In this document: positions 24,001 to 36,140 of the stretch, one piece after another | Layout of the letters: each line of letters begins with the position of its first letter | How positions within the stretch are numbered: position 1 is the stretch's first letter | Assembly: GCF_010015445.1 (NCBI RefSeq) | Contig: NC_053126.1 | Coordinates: forward strand, 18,515,669-18,579,668 | Reading direction: 5' to 3' | DNA length: 64,000 bases | DNA from: Perca fluviatilis | Lineage: Eukaryota; Chordata; Actinopteri; Perciformes; Percidae | Notes under the pieces: generated by a model | What the model was told of the DNA's origin: nothing | What the model saw: only the letters and a program-made list of their open reading frames with translations | Database searches by the model: none | Position numbers and translations under genes: made by a program

Positions 24001-25499
24001 CAGTGTTCTTCTAAAGTCAGTTTCATTGACGCCCAAAAACAAGTATTGCAATTTCCTGTTAGTATAAAGCAGCAAAATATTTTGATTTATTGTATACTAA
24101 CTGCAGAACAGTATACTATAAAGATGCACACAGTTTTTTACATTTAACATTTAGTTTGAAAGTGGGACACAGCTCTAGCCTGTATAAAATATGTAAATGG
24201 TTACACTGTGTTAGACTATATGTTGCATTATCATGGCTCAGTGTCTTCTTGGCCAGGAAATTGCCTTTTTGGATTAGTGTAATTATGTCATTCAATATTG
24301 TATCAAAACCAAGCAAGAAGTCACACCACAGTACATTAAGAAAAGAGAGAAGAAATATAGAGCCAGAGAAGAGCATAAAGTAAAAGAGACTGTCAAAGAA
24401 TGGAATCAGGGCCAAATGAGGGACTATTAAGTGAAAGATTAGATTACAGTAAAAACACTTCCTCTGATGCTTGTGTTTACTGAAATAATCTAGGCTTTAG
24501 TTGAGATGGTATTAAAATGGAAAGCTGATGATAAAAAAACCACCAACTATCATAAATCAAAACTTGCCTGTCACTTTTTTTCATCTGTGGGCCAGGAGAG
24601 TAATGTGGTTCCTGCAGAAGAGAGGCTGAATGGACTGAGAATTGCCTGCAGATAAGAATAAGAACTAGAATAAGAGTTTGGATTAGAATTAAAATTCATG
24701 AACTCTGCCTAAGGTTTTTTTTTTTTTTTTTCTTGTCATTTTGAGGAATTTCTGGGCCATCAGTGGCTTGGCCTGGTTTTGACTCTGCGGTTATTATGTT
24801 TAAATGGAAAGCTCACTTCCTGAGGCCTTGGCCAACATGCAAGCATGTTTTCGTAGATGGCAGAGCATCAGGAAGGGCAAATGGACACATGAGAGATTCA
24901 GCATGGGCTAGTGAAAATAAGCAGGTGAGGTGACGATGATGAGATGAAAAAAAGTACGGCAGGTGGATTGAGAGCGAAAGAGACAGCAAAGAGCGAGGAG
25001 GAGACAGAGCGGTGGCTTGCCTGTGGTGGAGAAGTCTGGGATAGAGGCCAACATCAGAACACCAGAGTGGGCTGCTGTTTGATTCAATTTCACTCTTTTC
25101 ATTTCCTCCCCTTCCCTGGTTATAGCCAACAGCACAATCTTGTTTGAGGTGCGTTGTAATCCGACGCCTGCAAAACACTGCCACCCCCTGCATTAACACC
25201 AATCAAATCTTAATGATTGTTGTTTAGATTAGATGAAGCTGTCAACAATATAAATGAGTTTCATATATTGCCTGTCAGAAGAGGAACACATTACAAGAAA
25301 ATGATTTAGGAAATGCAACTGAATATGCTTTTTGAGGAGGATGCATTGGAATTTTTGTGTCAAAGGCCTGCATCTCTTCTCCAGTCCAGCATTTTTTTGC
25401 AGCATTAAAAAAAATTGTTTCATTTTGTTGGTGAATTTATCTAACTTTTTTCTTTCTGTCTCCCTTCCTCCCCATTTTTGTCCTTCATGAACTCCACAG

Positions 25500-25526
25500 C
25501 AACAGCCCAACTACTGGAGCTTTAAG
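25500..25526 (+). CDS. srcin1: srcin1 coding exon B, 27-nt microexon
   Basis: Acceptor ACTCCACAG, then 27 bases encoding QQPNYWSFK, then donor GTCAGT. The peptide matches a stretch found at this point in mammalian SRCIN1 (…QQPNYWSFK…). It enters and leaves in phase 0, so exons A and C can also be joined without it. Its size and phase make it a likely regulated, probably neuronal, microexon. A long CT-rich tract precedes it and a (GT)46 tract follows 183 bases downstream. Confidence 0.9.
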
Positions 25527-25706
25527 GTCAGTGCCGCGTGTCTAAGTGTCCCTGTGCGTTTGTCGTTCTCCTGTCCATTGTGCGTGTGTGAATGTGTTTG
25601 TGTGTTCCGTGCTGTAGGATTACGTCAGACTTCTCGGGCATCAGCAGCCTCCTTGGTCCTCTAGCTTCTGCAACACCCAGCTCTCTTGACATCTCATGGC
25701 TCTTTG

Positions 25707-25802
<96 letters not shown>

Positions 25803-26287
25803 GATTGCAATGGCAAAGGTGTCATGGGTGGCGACAGCTTAAACTTCTCCAGCTCCATTTAATCTGCAGAAGACGATTCTCTGGGGATTTATGATATCTC
25901 AGTCATCCGACATTAATGGCTAGAATCCATGTGACCTTGCTGAAGTATTACTCAGACTGACTAAGACATTAAGAAGATATTTCATACATGCCACTGAGGC
26001 ATTACTGAAATAATACTTTGACACTAGCACAGAGGCATGAGTCATGGTTGGGCTGCAGGATGTGTTTTATGCACAGGTTGCAGAGGGGAAATATGGGCTG
26101 ACTATACTGGAGAAGGCCAGAATCAAGATGTATTGAAAGTGTTTATCACATACAGTATGCTAAATTTAAAGAGGTGAGCCTATTTGTTAGCTTGTATGCC
26201 TTGTAATGTGTATCACTTTTTTGTGGCATTACACCTCACAGAGGCAGGCAAGGAGGTGTGCTATCTAAACAGCAAGTTAAAGAACTG
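25527..26287. other. srcin1: srcin1 intron B, first part
   Basis: Contains the (GT)n tract and otherwise unique AT-rich intronic sequence up to the Harbinger remnant. Confidence 0.55.
25709..25800. repeat. (GT)46 microsatellite
   Basis: Uninterrupted GT run of 92 bases on the srcin1 sense strand, 183 bases downstream of the 27-nt microexon. Confidence 0.95.
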
Positions 26288-26990
26288 AGGGCCAGATGTA
26301 CGTACATTTGCGAATGTAGAGTTATCAGCGCCATGCCGAACCTGCAGAAAGCGCACGGTGTGATACTTCAGTTTACGTCGTATTTACCAAACCTGCAGTT
26401 CATCAGCGCAATTCTCCGCCCACTATACCGTGAATGGCGCTGTAGCAAAGCGTTAAGTACTTGTGCTATGATACGGCTGAGTGCAGACTGCGATATTCCC
26501 ACTGCTGATGCTATGACTGTTTGAAATGATCCTGATGTCAATATTTGTAATGTAACGAGGAGTTTAACAACTGCTGGAATGGAATGTGAACGCTGAGTCG
26601 GAGATTCAATGTCATCTTTGATTTCTTCCAGTAACTGTAATATTGCATGGCTGCTTAATCTGTAACGCTTAATGACTTTGTGTTCACTCAACTGAAAAAG
26701 TGTGATCCTTGTGGCAAAAATCTTTTCAGCTCGTCTCCTTGGCCTATATCTTCGTCTTGCTTGGATTACTGCTGCCATTTCACCAGGAGGCATATGCGAG
26801 CAAACCCACTTTTGGCTGGTTTACACCTGCTTTTAAGAGGCAGAGAATTTTCACCGCAAAATAGAGCCGCGCTTTCACGGGCTGTTTTTGTACATACCGC
26901 GGAATACATAATTAGGCGCACTTTGCGCTTCCCCTTCCATTTCTTTATGGGAAACTCCCACTTTCCCCTTGACCCTCCCATGAATGCATA
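26288..26990 (-). mobile_element. PIF/Harbinger-type transposon, internally deleted
   Basis: The left end begins GGGCCAGATGTACGTACATT, like fish Harbinger termini. The minus strand encodes the N-terminal part of a HARBI1-like nuclease. The catalytic DDE portion is missing, and I could not find a matching right terminus, so the right limit is approximate. Confidence 0.6.
26368..26793 (-). pseudogene. HARBI1-like nuclease, N-terminal fragment
   Basis: A 141-codon frame opens MPPGEMAAVIQARRR. It contains FQLSEHKVIKRYRLS, then a helix-turn-helix-like stretch LVTLQILTSGSFQTVIASAV and the signature GISQSALSRIIAQVLNAL. This order is that of the DNA-binding half of Harbinger transposases. Family members run about 350 residues and carry a DDE nuclease core after this point; here the frame ends instead in unrelated residues. 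It is therefore inactive as a nuclease. The N-terminal frame itself has no stop. Confidence 0.75.
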
Positions 26991-27047
26991 ATGCAAAATT
27001 CTCTCCAGCAATACTGAAAATGTTGAAACTCTGAGCTTAAAAATACT

Positions 27048-27374
27048 AGAGCTGCAAATAACGATTATTCTGCATATAATTTTCTTGATGAATCGTTTAG
27101 TCTGTAAAATGTCAGAAATAGGTAAAAATGCTCATCATAATTTTATAGAGTCAAATTAACATCTTTGGATGTCTAGGTTTTTTCTGAATAACACTTCAAA
27201 ACTCCTCAAAGCTATTCAGTTTACAATTATATAAACATTAAAAGCAGAACATGTTCACACTTAATGCAGGAACCATTGCTTTGGCTTCAACATTGACCTA
27301 ACCAATTAATTAATTACCAAAATAGTTGCTGATTAATTATCTAAATATAAACTACTAATTAATTGTTGCAGTTA
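27048..27374. mobile_element. hAT-like MITE (AGAGCTGCAA ends)
   Basis: The left end AGAGCTGCAAATAACGATTA and the right end …TTAATTGTTGCAG form a weak inverted pair. Internal phrases such as TAAAATGTCAGAAATAGGTA and CTATTCAGTTTACAATTAT match, from memory, a very abundant teleost hAT MITE. It is degenerate and non-coding. Confidence 0.6.
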
Positions 27375-27409
27375 TATGTTTGTTATTATTGTATGCCTTG
27401 CACCTCTTA

Positions 27410-27920
27410 AACGTGGGGTATACTCGCTGCAGCCAACCTGTCGAGCGCCAGTGTGACATCATGGGAGCGCCGTAACTGTTTATACTCGCGCGTGGTGGTC
27501 GCGACACTAGTTGCAATTCTCCTGAACACAGGTGCCGCTAATGAGGAAAAGCTACCGACATTGCTATTTTTGCTATACGAACTAGAAGAAGAAGAAAAAG
27601 GTAAACAACGGCAGAACTGGCAGCAGTATTGAAGTCAATGCTTCGATTTGATTCAGTGACCTACTTCGTCGGATCACGCCTTTCTTTCACCATAAAAGAA
27701 CTCCTCTTAACCCAGTAAGTTTACAAGAGAGACTTGCAGTCACTCTGAGAGTCCTGGTATCCGGTTACCCTCAAGCTCGTTCATGCTTCCTGTTTCCGCT
27801 TTGTCGCGCGCCGCTGAAAAAAATAGAGTGGTGAACTCAAAATCCTCTAAGTTCTACGTCATTTTGACATCACATTGGCGCACGCCAGCTCGGCTACGGC
27901 GACTGTAAAACGGCCTTTAG
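27410..27920. other. GC-richer, CpG-containing island, probable old repeat
   Basis: This stretch is richer in CG dinucleotides than the AT-rich surroundings. It holds no open frame or clear inverted ends. It may be an old DNA-transposon derivative; I cannot assign it. Confidence 0.3.
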
Positions 27921-28280
27921 TACAGTAAGTTGCAGTTCTGCTTGCCACCTGATGTTGTTCTGAAGTAGCCAAAAAGTGCATCAAGTGAAGTAGTTTAATC
28001 ACCGAACATTGAGAGTTAGAATAATTTATTGGCTCCTCAAGGTGCTGCAGCGGTTATAAAATGTAGAATGAAACAACTAAAATGGTCTGATTGGTAACAC
28101 AACACTGTTGTTGACACCTTTTATGTTGACACCTCATCTGCTTCATTTTGCAGTAAAGCTTGTGAAAGCTCCATCCTGCTTCCTCATCCCAACAGCTCTA
28201 ATCTAAGCTTGATTTGCCTACCTGCTGACAATAAACACTAAATTAAATGGAATGCAAATTTTTTTACCTGTGGAAAAAAA

Positions 28281-29436
28281 TTAAAGCCTAACTCTCGCCA
28301 AAATGCAACCTAGGGTCTTTTTGTGAATTTTACCCGAGTCAAACTTTCGTTTGAAAGCATAATTAGGACGGAAACGCCACTTTTAAGATTCACCGTATTC
28401 TTGTTTTTGGTCAAATGGCCTTTTGAATGGGAGTGACAGGGGCACTACTATGATAGCATCAAAATCACTATTTTTAAAACACTAAGAAGGCTCGACACAA
28501 CATAAAACTTTGCTCGAAGTATCACCAGGGGCTCTACACATGAACTCCAGCATTGAGAACTTTGTTTGTGTACACAGAGTTTACTAAAACAGGTTTTAAC
28601 AACTCACTCTAGCTGTTGGTTTTTCCGGTCGCTGTCCATCTTGTCAGTCAAAAAGTGTCGATCTCGGAATGCGAATGAACGGACTCCATAGGAGGAAATG
28701 TCATTCTTCTATGAGGCTCCTTTTTCAACTACAAGGTCAATATTGTTTTTCCCTAACAACTAAAATGATCCGTGCATTTATATGGAACTAAGCTTTAGGA
28801 GCTTTCCATCTTTACTCTCCTCACTGTTACGTTTCATTCGTAGATCGATAGATAGATTTTTATTTTTTATTTTAAGATTATTTTTTGGGCTCTTCCGCCT
28901 TTATTTGATAGGACAGCTAGGAAAGGGGAGACAGAGGGGGAAGACATGCAGGAAATCGTCACAGGTCAGATTCAAACCCTGGACCTCTGCGGCGAGGCAT
29001 AAACCTTTCAGTATATGTGTGCCTGCTCTACCCTCTGAGCTAACACGGCCACGGATATCGACTATTTTTGACTGGCAAGATGGACGGCGACCGGAAAAAA
29101 CGCTACTGTGAGTTGTTAAAACCTTTCTTTTTAGTAAACCCTGTGTACACAAACAATGTTCTCAATGCTGGAGTTCATGTGTAGAGCCCCTGGTGATACT
29201 TTGAGCAAAGTTTCATGTTGTGTCGAGCCTTCTTAGTGTTTTAAAAATTGTGATTTTGATGCTATCATAGTAGTGCCCTTAGCAATCCCATTCAAAAGGC
29301 CATTTCATCGAAAGCGAGAATACAGGCAATCTTAAAAGTGGCGTTTCTGTCCTAATTATGCTTTTAAACGAAAGTTTGACTCGGGTATAGTCACAAAAAG
29401 ACCCTAGGTTGCATTTTGGCGAGAGTTACGCTTTAA
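28281..29436. mobile_element. TTAA-bounded foldback element with ~385-bp arms
   Basis: The arms at about 28281-28668 and 29054-29436 are reverse complements with scattered differences. Outer ends are TTAAAGCCTAACTCTCGCC and GGCGAGAGTTACGCTTTAA. The central ~385 bp carries a tRNA-derived SINE and no transposase. Long arms around a short centre define a foldback type of DNA element. Confidence 0.8.
28860..29052 (-). mobile_element. tRNA-derived SINE, copy 3, nested
   Basis: Same family as the copy at 786: the minus strand has an A-box-like TTAGCTCAGAGGGTAGAGCA, a B-box-like GGTTTGAATCTGACC, the CATGTCTTCCCCCT tract and the ATCAAATAAAGGCGG tail. It occupies the centre of the foldback element. 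I could not define a clean target duplication. Confidence 0.75.
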
Positions 29437-30949
29437 GTACAAGGATGTTATCAGATAGTAATGTATTACATACACACAATTTTTAATCCTTATTGACAAC
29501 AATTGCAAGTGCTGGAAATGGAGTAATACACAGCTAAATGTGTATCCAAGAAGGAATTGTCTGGAACTTGTTTATTCCCACCATTTTTTCAAGCTACTGT
29601 TTCTCTATAAAAAAGAGACTCACTTCTAGCAATGTCAGCCATCATCTCCCCTCTCGAAGAGAACAACATTCAGCTCCCTCTCCTTCTGAACAAACCGATT
29701 TTACATCGACGCACAATTCACAGCAATTTGGCAAAGTAATTTCTTCTGATTTGCATTGATGACTCAGGTATTATAAAGAGTCAGGACTCTAGGGGGGGTT
29801 GGGGGTTGGCGATTGTGTGTCCAGGCAGAAGATTGGCCTGAACGTTGAAAAAGATGGGGAGAAATAATAATAGGGGGGGAAGAGCAAGTAGGAACAAATG
29901 GATGTGAGAGATGGATCGATTTAAGGAAGCTATTTTCTCTCTCCATTTTGTAAAGTTAGAGCTGTGAACCTTTTTTGTGTATAGAAAGAGCCAGGTATAG
30001 TTAGAGGGAGACTCCAAATTCTCAAATGCAGACAGCAACAGCACAATCATGATGCCATGATTCCATGAACGCTTTGCCCTCTGCCAGCACCACTAGAGAC
30101 TGAGGTGGAGGCAGAACTGTTGACTTACTCTAAAGCAGATCAGCAAGAATCAGAAGGGATCTTTGGGAGTGGAAAAATGAGTGACAGGAGATAAAAGGCG
30201 GGAGAGGAAGACAGACAAATCAAGGCAAGCTTTTGAGGAAGAGAAAGATATCATTAGAAGGATAAACTAAAAAATCGGAAGGAAAAAATAATATAGGAGC
30301 TGCGTATAGGGCATGAGGATTGTGATATTAACCATTTAACACCTGTCTCTCAAGGAATACCCAGGAGCCAAACACTTCATTGTCATTTCACACACATCAA
30401 GTCTGTCTCTGACATTTCTGGTGGACGTGTATTCTCTCTTCGCTCAAGTCCATCAAAATGTCATATCGCTTAACAGGGAAATTACTACATTCAGGGTAAA
30501 CGCAGAGAGAAGAGCCGAGCAGTAGAAAATGTGTGGTCAGCTTACCTCTGGACTCCAGGACTCTCATATTTCAAACCACTAACCAAACCACAACCTAGAC
30601 AGTTACAGAATTGCTTGTTTACGACATAGTTATTCATCCATATTTTCTCTTCTGCTTGTTGTATTTGCAAGAATGTGACACACACTATTATCTCTCATAT
30701 TAAATTGACCTTAACTTAAGTTGGGCAGGCACTGCACATTTCTTTTAATATTGTCCGTTGTGTTAACACTACTGTACATATTTTCATCTGCCTTTCAGCA
30801 TGGTCAGAACCTGCAACTTTTGTGCTCACACTGTACAGATCAATCTACCGCCCACAGCTTGGGTGCTTGTGAAAAACAGAACTCCCAGTCAGTTTTTTCC
30901 AATGACAATCCAAAACGTTGATTCATACGAGATAGCTGCATCCTCAACA
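29437..30949. other. srcin1: srcin1 intron B, unassigned part
   Basis: Purine-rich intronic sequence. No exon, RNA gene or named repeat was recognised. Part of the 3' end may belong to the adjacent LINE, whose 5' limit is blurred. Confidence 0.4.
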
Positions 30950-33045
30950 ATTTTCATAAAACGAGAGAAAGGCAGCATTACTTTGATCAATTCTACTATG
31001 AGCGGAAAGCTGGAATAACGTATAATAAGGATCCAAACAAAGCTTACAATGAACTCCTGTCTTCTCTCACTACCCTGTATGATTATTACTGCCCGATACC
31101 AACTCAAAGAAGGCAACAATATGAAGAAAAGCCCTGGATCACTAGGGGACTAGCATATGCCTGCAATAAGAAAAATCTATTATATAAAAACTTTTTAAAA
31201 TACCAAAGGATCCAGAAAATAAGTATAAATTATATAAAAACAAATTAACAACTATAATGAGGTACAACAAGAAGGAATATTATATAAAATTATTGGTTCA
31301 ACACAAAAGCAATATACAAGCCACATGGAAAGTGCTTAACAGCATCATTAAAAAGGGCACAGCAAAATCAGCTTATCCAAAACCACTTAAAAAAAAATAA
31401 TGAAACGGATGAAAAGCATGATATATGTGAAGATAACATCAACACACATGCCAAAACCATCTTTCTGATGAGAATTGAGGAAGAGGAGATAATTGAGGTA
31501 GTAAATAAAGTCAAAAATAAAAAATCTCCTGATTGTAATGATATTGATATGACACTAATTAAAAATATTATAGAGAATATAGCAAAGCCATTAACATATA
31601 TCTGTAGCAAATCATTCGAAACGGGCATATTTCCAAACAAAATGACAATAGCAAAGATCATACCCAATTGAAAATAGGAAATTCACAGTAGGAGTATTTA
31701 TAGACCTAAAAGCATTTGACACTATAGACCATGCAATATTAATGACAAAACTAGAAAAAATATGGCATAAGAGGTGTAGCACACAAATGGCTTAGTAACT
31801 ATCTGGATAACAGACAGCAGTATGTACAAATAGGTAATGATAAATCTGATTTAAAGAAAGTAATGTGGGATTCCACAAGGCTCAGTACTCGGTCCAAAGC
31901 TGTTAATATTCTACATAAATGATATCTGTAATGTGTCCAAATTGTTGAAATATGTGTTGTTTGCTGATGATACTAATTTATTTTGCTCTGGTGATAACCT
32001 GAGGCTGCTTTCGGATACAGTGTAGAAAGAGCTAGAAGTCTTAAAAAGATGGTTTGATATTAATAAGTTGTCTTTGAATAAAAAAAAACTAAGTTCATGA
32101 TATTTGGAAATAAAAAAATCAATCATTAAGTAAATATTATGATAGAAAATGTGGAAATAGAAAGAGTCTATAAAAGCAAATTCTTAGGAGTGATTATAGA
32201 CTACAAATTATGCTGGAAACCACATATCAAACAAGTGAAAACTGAAGTATCAATGTCCATTACGATATTACATAAAACGAAAGATGTGCTCAATTCAAAT
32301 TCACTACATATATTGTACAGTTCCTTAATATTGCCATACGTTACATATTGTGTGAAAATATGGGGAAACACGTACAAAACAATCACTAACCCAATTTTTA
32401 TATTACAAAAGAGAGCAATAATACTCATTAACAGAGCAGAATACCTTGAACCAACAAACAGATTATGTATAAACTCACACACTTAAATTTAGAGATTTGG
32501 TGGAAGCCAAAACAATGCAAATAATGTATAAAGTCAAAAATAGAATGGTTCCAGAGTCTATCCAGAAGCAATTTCAGATTAGAGAGAGCAAGTATGAACT
32601 GAGGGGAATGTGCATGTTCACAAAGGTAAAGATTAGAACACATGTAAAACAAAGATGTATATCAGCAAAAGGAGTAAACTTGTGAAATTTAAAAATACTG
32701 AAAAGTAGGATGATTAACAAATATAAAAGCGAGGCATGAATGGCAATGTGTATATGAATAGGAATGTATTTTATTTTATTTTACACATATGCGTGATAAT
32801 ATGTATATAAATACAGAAATTAATGATAATACATTTTATATTAATTATATATATATATAATATTAATTAATATTAAGGGACCTAAGAACAAAAAAAGAAT
32901 AAAATAGAATGTAAAAAGGGTAGGTGTAATAAGCAAAAGCTTCAACCTACACCTTTTCGGTCAGTATTGATTATAAACGAGTTAAGTACTAAGGTAACAC
33001 TTTGTGTATTTATGTGATTGATTGAAATAAACTAAAGTAAGGCGG
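30950..33045 (+). mobile_element. Degenerate non-LTR retrotransposon (LINE), RT region and 3' UTR
   Basis: Scattered frames in order give ITYNKDPNKAYNELLSSLT, KPWITRGLAYACNKKN, then reverse-transcriptase motifs VFIDLKAFDTIDHA and YVLFADDTNLFCSG (the catalytic ADD). These are followed by KFLGVIIDYKLCWKPHIKQV and a C-terminal thumb-like region to about 32690. Stops and frameshifts interrupt the sequence throughout and the endonuclease is missing, so the copy is dead and 5' truncated. A short palindrome near 32920-32960 and a final TGAAATAAACTAA look like its 3' UTR. I place it with fish L2/CR1-like elements, with moderate confidence. Confidence 0.75.
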
Positions 33046-33149
33046 AAAAAAGAAAAAGTTGGAGCAGAGGATGGCTGGAAGAGACAGACAATATAGTCTG
33101 TCTGTCTGTCTGCTCTGCATCAAAGTATAATTTTATATGACAGCAGTCC

Positions 33150-34262
33150 TAAATAATAATATTAAAACAAGGTCCATGCATTTTATAACAGCCGGATTCT
33201 AAAATGAGTCTTGTCCCTTTGCCTTCAAGACAGCATCAATTCTTCTAGGTACACTTGCACACTTTTTGAAGGAACTCGGCTGGTAGGGTGTTCCAAACAT
33301 CTTGGAAAACCACAGATCTTCTATGGATGTAGGCTTCCTCAAATCCTTCTGTCTCTTCATGTTATCCCAGACACACTCGACGATGCTGAGATCAGGGCTC
33401 TGTGGGGGCCATGCCATCACTTCCAGGACTTCTTGTTCTTCTTTACGCTGAAGATAGTTATTAATGACCTTGGCTGTATGTTTGGGGTCGTTGTCCTGCT
33501 GCAGAATAAATTTGGGGCCAATCATACGCCTCCCTGATGGTATTGCATGATGGATAAGTATCTGCCTGTATTTCTCAGCATTGAGGACATCATTAATCCT
33601 GACCAAATCTCCAAATACATTTGCAGAAATGCAGCCCCAAACTTGCAAGGAACCTCCACCATGCTTCACTGTTGCCTGCAGACACTCATTATTGTACCGC
33701 CCTTCGGCGAACAACCTGCCTTATGCTACAGCCAAATATTTAAAATTTTGACTCATCAGTCCAGAGCACCTGCTGCCATTTTTCTATGTTTTCATGCATA
33801 GTTGAATTGCTTGGCCTTGTTTCAATGTCGGAGGTATGGCTTTTTGGCTGCAACTCTTCCATGAAGACCACTTCTGGCCAGACTTCTCCGGACAGTAGAT
33901 GGGTGTACCTGGGTCTCACTGGTTTCTGTCAGTTCTGAGCTGATGGCACTGCTGGACATCTTCCGATTTCGAAGGGAAATAAGCTTGTTATGTTTTTCAT
34001 CTGCTGCACTAAGTTTCCTTGGCCGACCACTGCATCTACGATCCTCAACGTTCCCTGACTTTTTGCAAGTGTACCTATAAGAATTGATGCTGGTTTGAAG
34101 GCAAAGGGTAGTTACACCAAATATTGATGTGATTTAGATGTTCTTTTTGGTCGCTCACTTTGTATTTTGTAAATTGATAAAAAATAAACAATCATTTATA
34201 TTTTTGAAAGCATTCTTAGTTTACAGCATTTTTTCCACACCTGCCAATGACTTTTGCACAGT

Positions 34263-34268
<6 letters not shown>
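33150..34268 (-). mobile_element. Tc1/mariner transposon, degenerate copy
   Basis: Long subterminal inverted repeats are visible. TTTGCCTTCAAGACAGCATC on the + strand near 33218 recurs as TTTGCCTTCAAACCAGCATC on the - strand near 34085-34104. The right end contains CTTTTGCACAGTATTGTA and abuts a (TA)n tract, the Tc1 target. The minus strand carries the transposase remnant. The left limit is approximate. Confidence 0.75.
33199..33714 (-). pseudogene. Tc1-like transposase, C-terminal part
   Basis: The 171-codon frame includes VKHGGGSLQVWGCIS, then LQQDNDPKHTAKV (the catalytic-D-bearing DNDPKH motif) and WPPQSPDLSIVECVWDNMKR (which includes the third acidic residue region of the DDE/D fold). 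Upstream the same strand shows WTDESKF followed directly by a stop, and the N-terminal DNA-binding half reads only with frameshifts. Intact Tc1 transposases are about 340 residues. The gene is dead. Confidence 0.8.

Positions 34269-34309
<41 letters not shown>
34266..34309. repeat. (TA)n microsatellite
   Basis: TA run directly at the right end of the Tc1 copy, running into (ATT)n. Confidence 0.9.
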
Positions 34310-34312
<3 letters not shown>

Positions 34313-34319
34313 TTATTAT

Positions 34320-34405
34320 TATACAGTGTATATTATTCTTGTACAGTGTTTTGAGACCATGTCTTATGGTGATATTGCACTTGAAATAAAATTGAATTGA
34401 ATTAT
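34320..34405 (+). mobile_element. Probable LINE 3' end
   Basis: The stretch ends CTTGAAATAAAATTGAATTGAATT, in the style of fish LINE 3' tails with a (TTGAA)n run. Only the tail is visible. Confidence 0.4.
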
Positions 34406-34429
34406 CATTATATTAGATGAAAATGGTCT

Positions 34430-34515
34430 CTCAACGACAATGATATCGTTTATCGCAATAATTTCTGGGACAATTTATCGTCCAGCAAAATTTGTTATCG
34501 TGACAGGCCTACGGA
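34430..34515. mobile_element. MITE end fragment
   Basis: Contains GATATCGTTTATCGCAATAA, then TTATCGTGACAGGCCTA. From memory this resembles the right end of a common fish hAT MITE. Left part absent. Confidence 0.4.
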
Positions 34516-35461
34516 CGACGGCACGGAACACACCGAACAGCTTGAGTCACTGACCTCGCCAGACTGTCCGACGGCCGATTATCAGCTCGTTGTGTCTGGA
34601 CCTTAAGATCTTCCTGTTCCCTACTTGTTCCTCTTTTCCACCGTGCCCTTGGAAAAACTCTACAGTGTAGAGTTCTCGACAGTAATTGAGTGCTGTTGAA
34701 AAAGTCTGCATCTCTCTAAAAGAAAAGTTTGTGGTAGGGGGAGGGCAGGAGGGGAGGGGTAGAGGAAAATAAGGAGGAGGTAGAACCAGTTTCCCTCAAA
34801 GGAGGCTCTGAATACCATCATTTATAACACTGGCATGTCTAGCAGGACCAGATTCATGACCAGATGGTGTGTTTGCATATAATATTTACAATGTAAAATT
34901 ACTGCAGAGATATTTTCGTTTTTCATTTCACATAAACTACCAATATGGAAGTCAATGTTTGTAGCCTGTTGTAACAAGGCAAGCTGACTAAGAGCATATA
35001 TAACGACAGCTGCAGTAAGCTTACACACATTCATACATCAGGTTTCATTGTCTTGTTCAGCAGCACATTCATAGTAGCTGTCGAGAGAGGAAAACATTAC
35101 TCATTCCCTTTCCCTACACAGATTTGCCAAAGTTTTGAACTATTCCTTTAAATATAAAGTTAACTTTTGCTTCCTATTAGGGGTTTCAAAGAGACTCTAA
35201 TTCATTGAGAGGAAGACAAGATAAAATGCTATCAAGCCCTAAACGTACTATGTATAGCACTGTATCTAACCCCCTAATGTCTTTCATATCCCACTGTAGC
35301 TGGCCAGAATATGACAATCTGCAGTATGTGCTGCTTCTCTGTGCTGCTGTTGGCTATGTTGTTGTTCAGTGTGGTCACAGTTAAGATAAATGACCCTATT
35401 AGAAAACACGGTGGGGGTTATCTGTCAGCATCACCGTCCTTCTGCGTGCTCAGACACTATC

Positions 35462-35463
<2 letters not shown>
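34516..35463. other. srcin1: srcin1 intron B, unassigned part
   Basis: Unique-looking intronic sequence with a purine-rich block near 34735-34780. Nothing further could be assigned. Confidence 0.4.

Positions 35464-35543
<80 letters not shown>
35464..35543. repeat. (GT)40 microsatellite
   Basis: Uninterrupted GT run on the srcin1 sense strand. Confidence 0.95.
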
Positions 35544-35544
<1 letters not shown>

Positions 35545-35839
35545 CTGAATTATGTATGATAGTAGTGACAGAAGGGAGCGTACATTATAAAAAGCATTGT
35601 TCTGCTTCTCAGTCAGGATGGGGGTTGTGACTTGCCTTGTAAACACACATGTGAGCATAGTAGTTAATTGAAAGAGCAAATTACCAGTTATAGTAGTAGT
35701 TACATGCCACTATGGCTCATTTAGTTTAGTTTACTGTAGTGCATCAACAATTTGTTGAACAATTGATTGATTAAAGTTAAATCAGCAAGAGTTACACGAT
35801 TAATTGGTAACAATGTATCAAACAGCAAGACTTAAAGCT

Positions 35840-36140
35840 ATGCTAGTGGTTCTGTGAGGCTCTACTTAGGCACAGCTGTGCTCTGAGCATAATGCTAACA
35901 TGCTAATATGCTCACAATGACAACGTGCTGAAACATTATGCCTGCTTAACATGTCCATCAAACCAATTTTAGCTATTTATCATGCTAACATTTGTCAATT
36001 AGCACAAAAGTAAAGTTGAGGCTGATGGGAATGCCCTTAGCTTTGTGGGTATTTGGTCATAAACCAAAGTATTGGACAAACTGAACCATGAATATCTGTA
36101 GAAACCAGACATACATTGCTATCCATAAAGCCATGTCAGT
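35840..36140. repeat. Teleost interspersed repeat of unknown class
   Basis: Phrases such as ATGCTAACATGCTAATATGC, GAGGCTGATGGGAATGCCCT and GGTATTTGGTCATAAACCAA match, from memory, an abundant fish repeat. Class and ends are not resolved. Confidence 0.5.

Larger units (their letters stand above)
20168..25499. other. srcin1: srcin1 intron A (5.3 kb)
   Basis: The intron contains (CA)n tracts at 20779-20826 and 20846-20871, a (GA)n run at 20995-21023 and a purine-rich stretch 20960-21620. A possible alternative first exon ends at 21660. The remainder to 25499 is AT-rich with no recognisable repeat or exon. It also has a poly-T run near 24716-24731. Confidence 0.6.
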
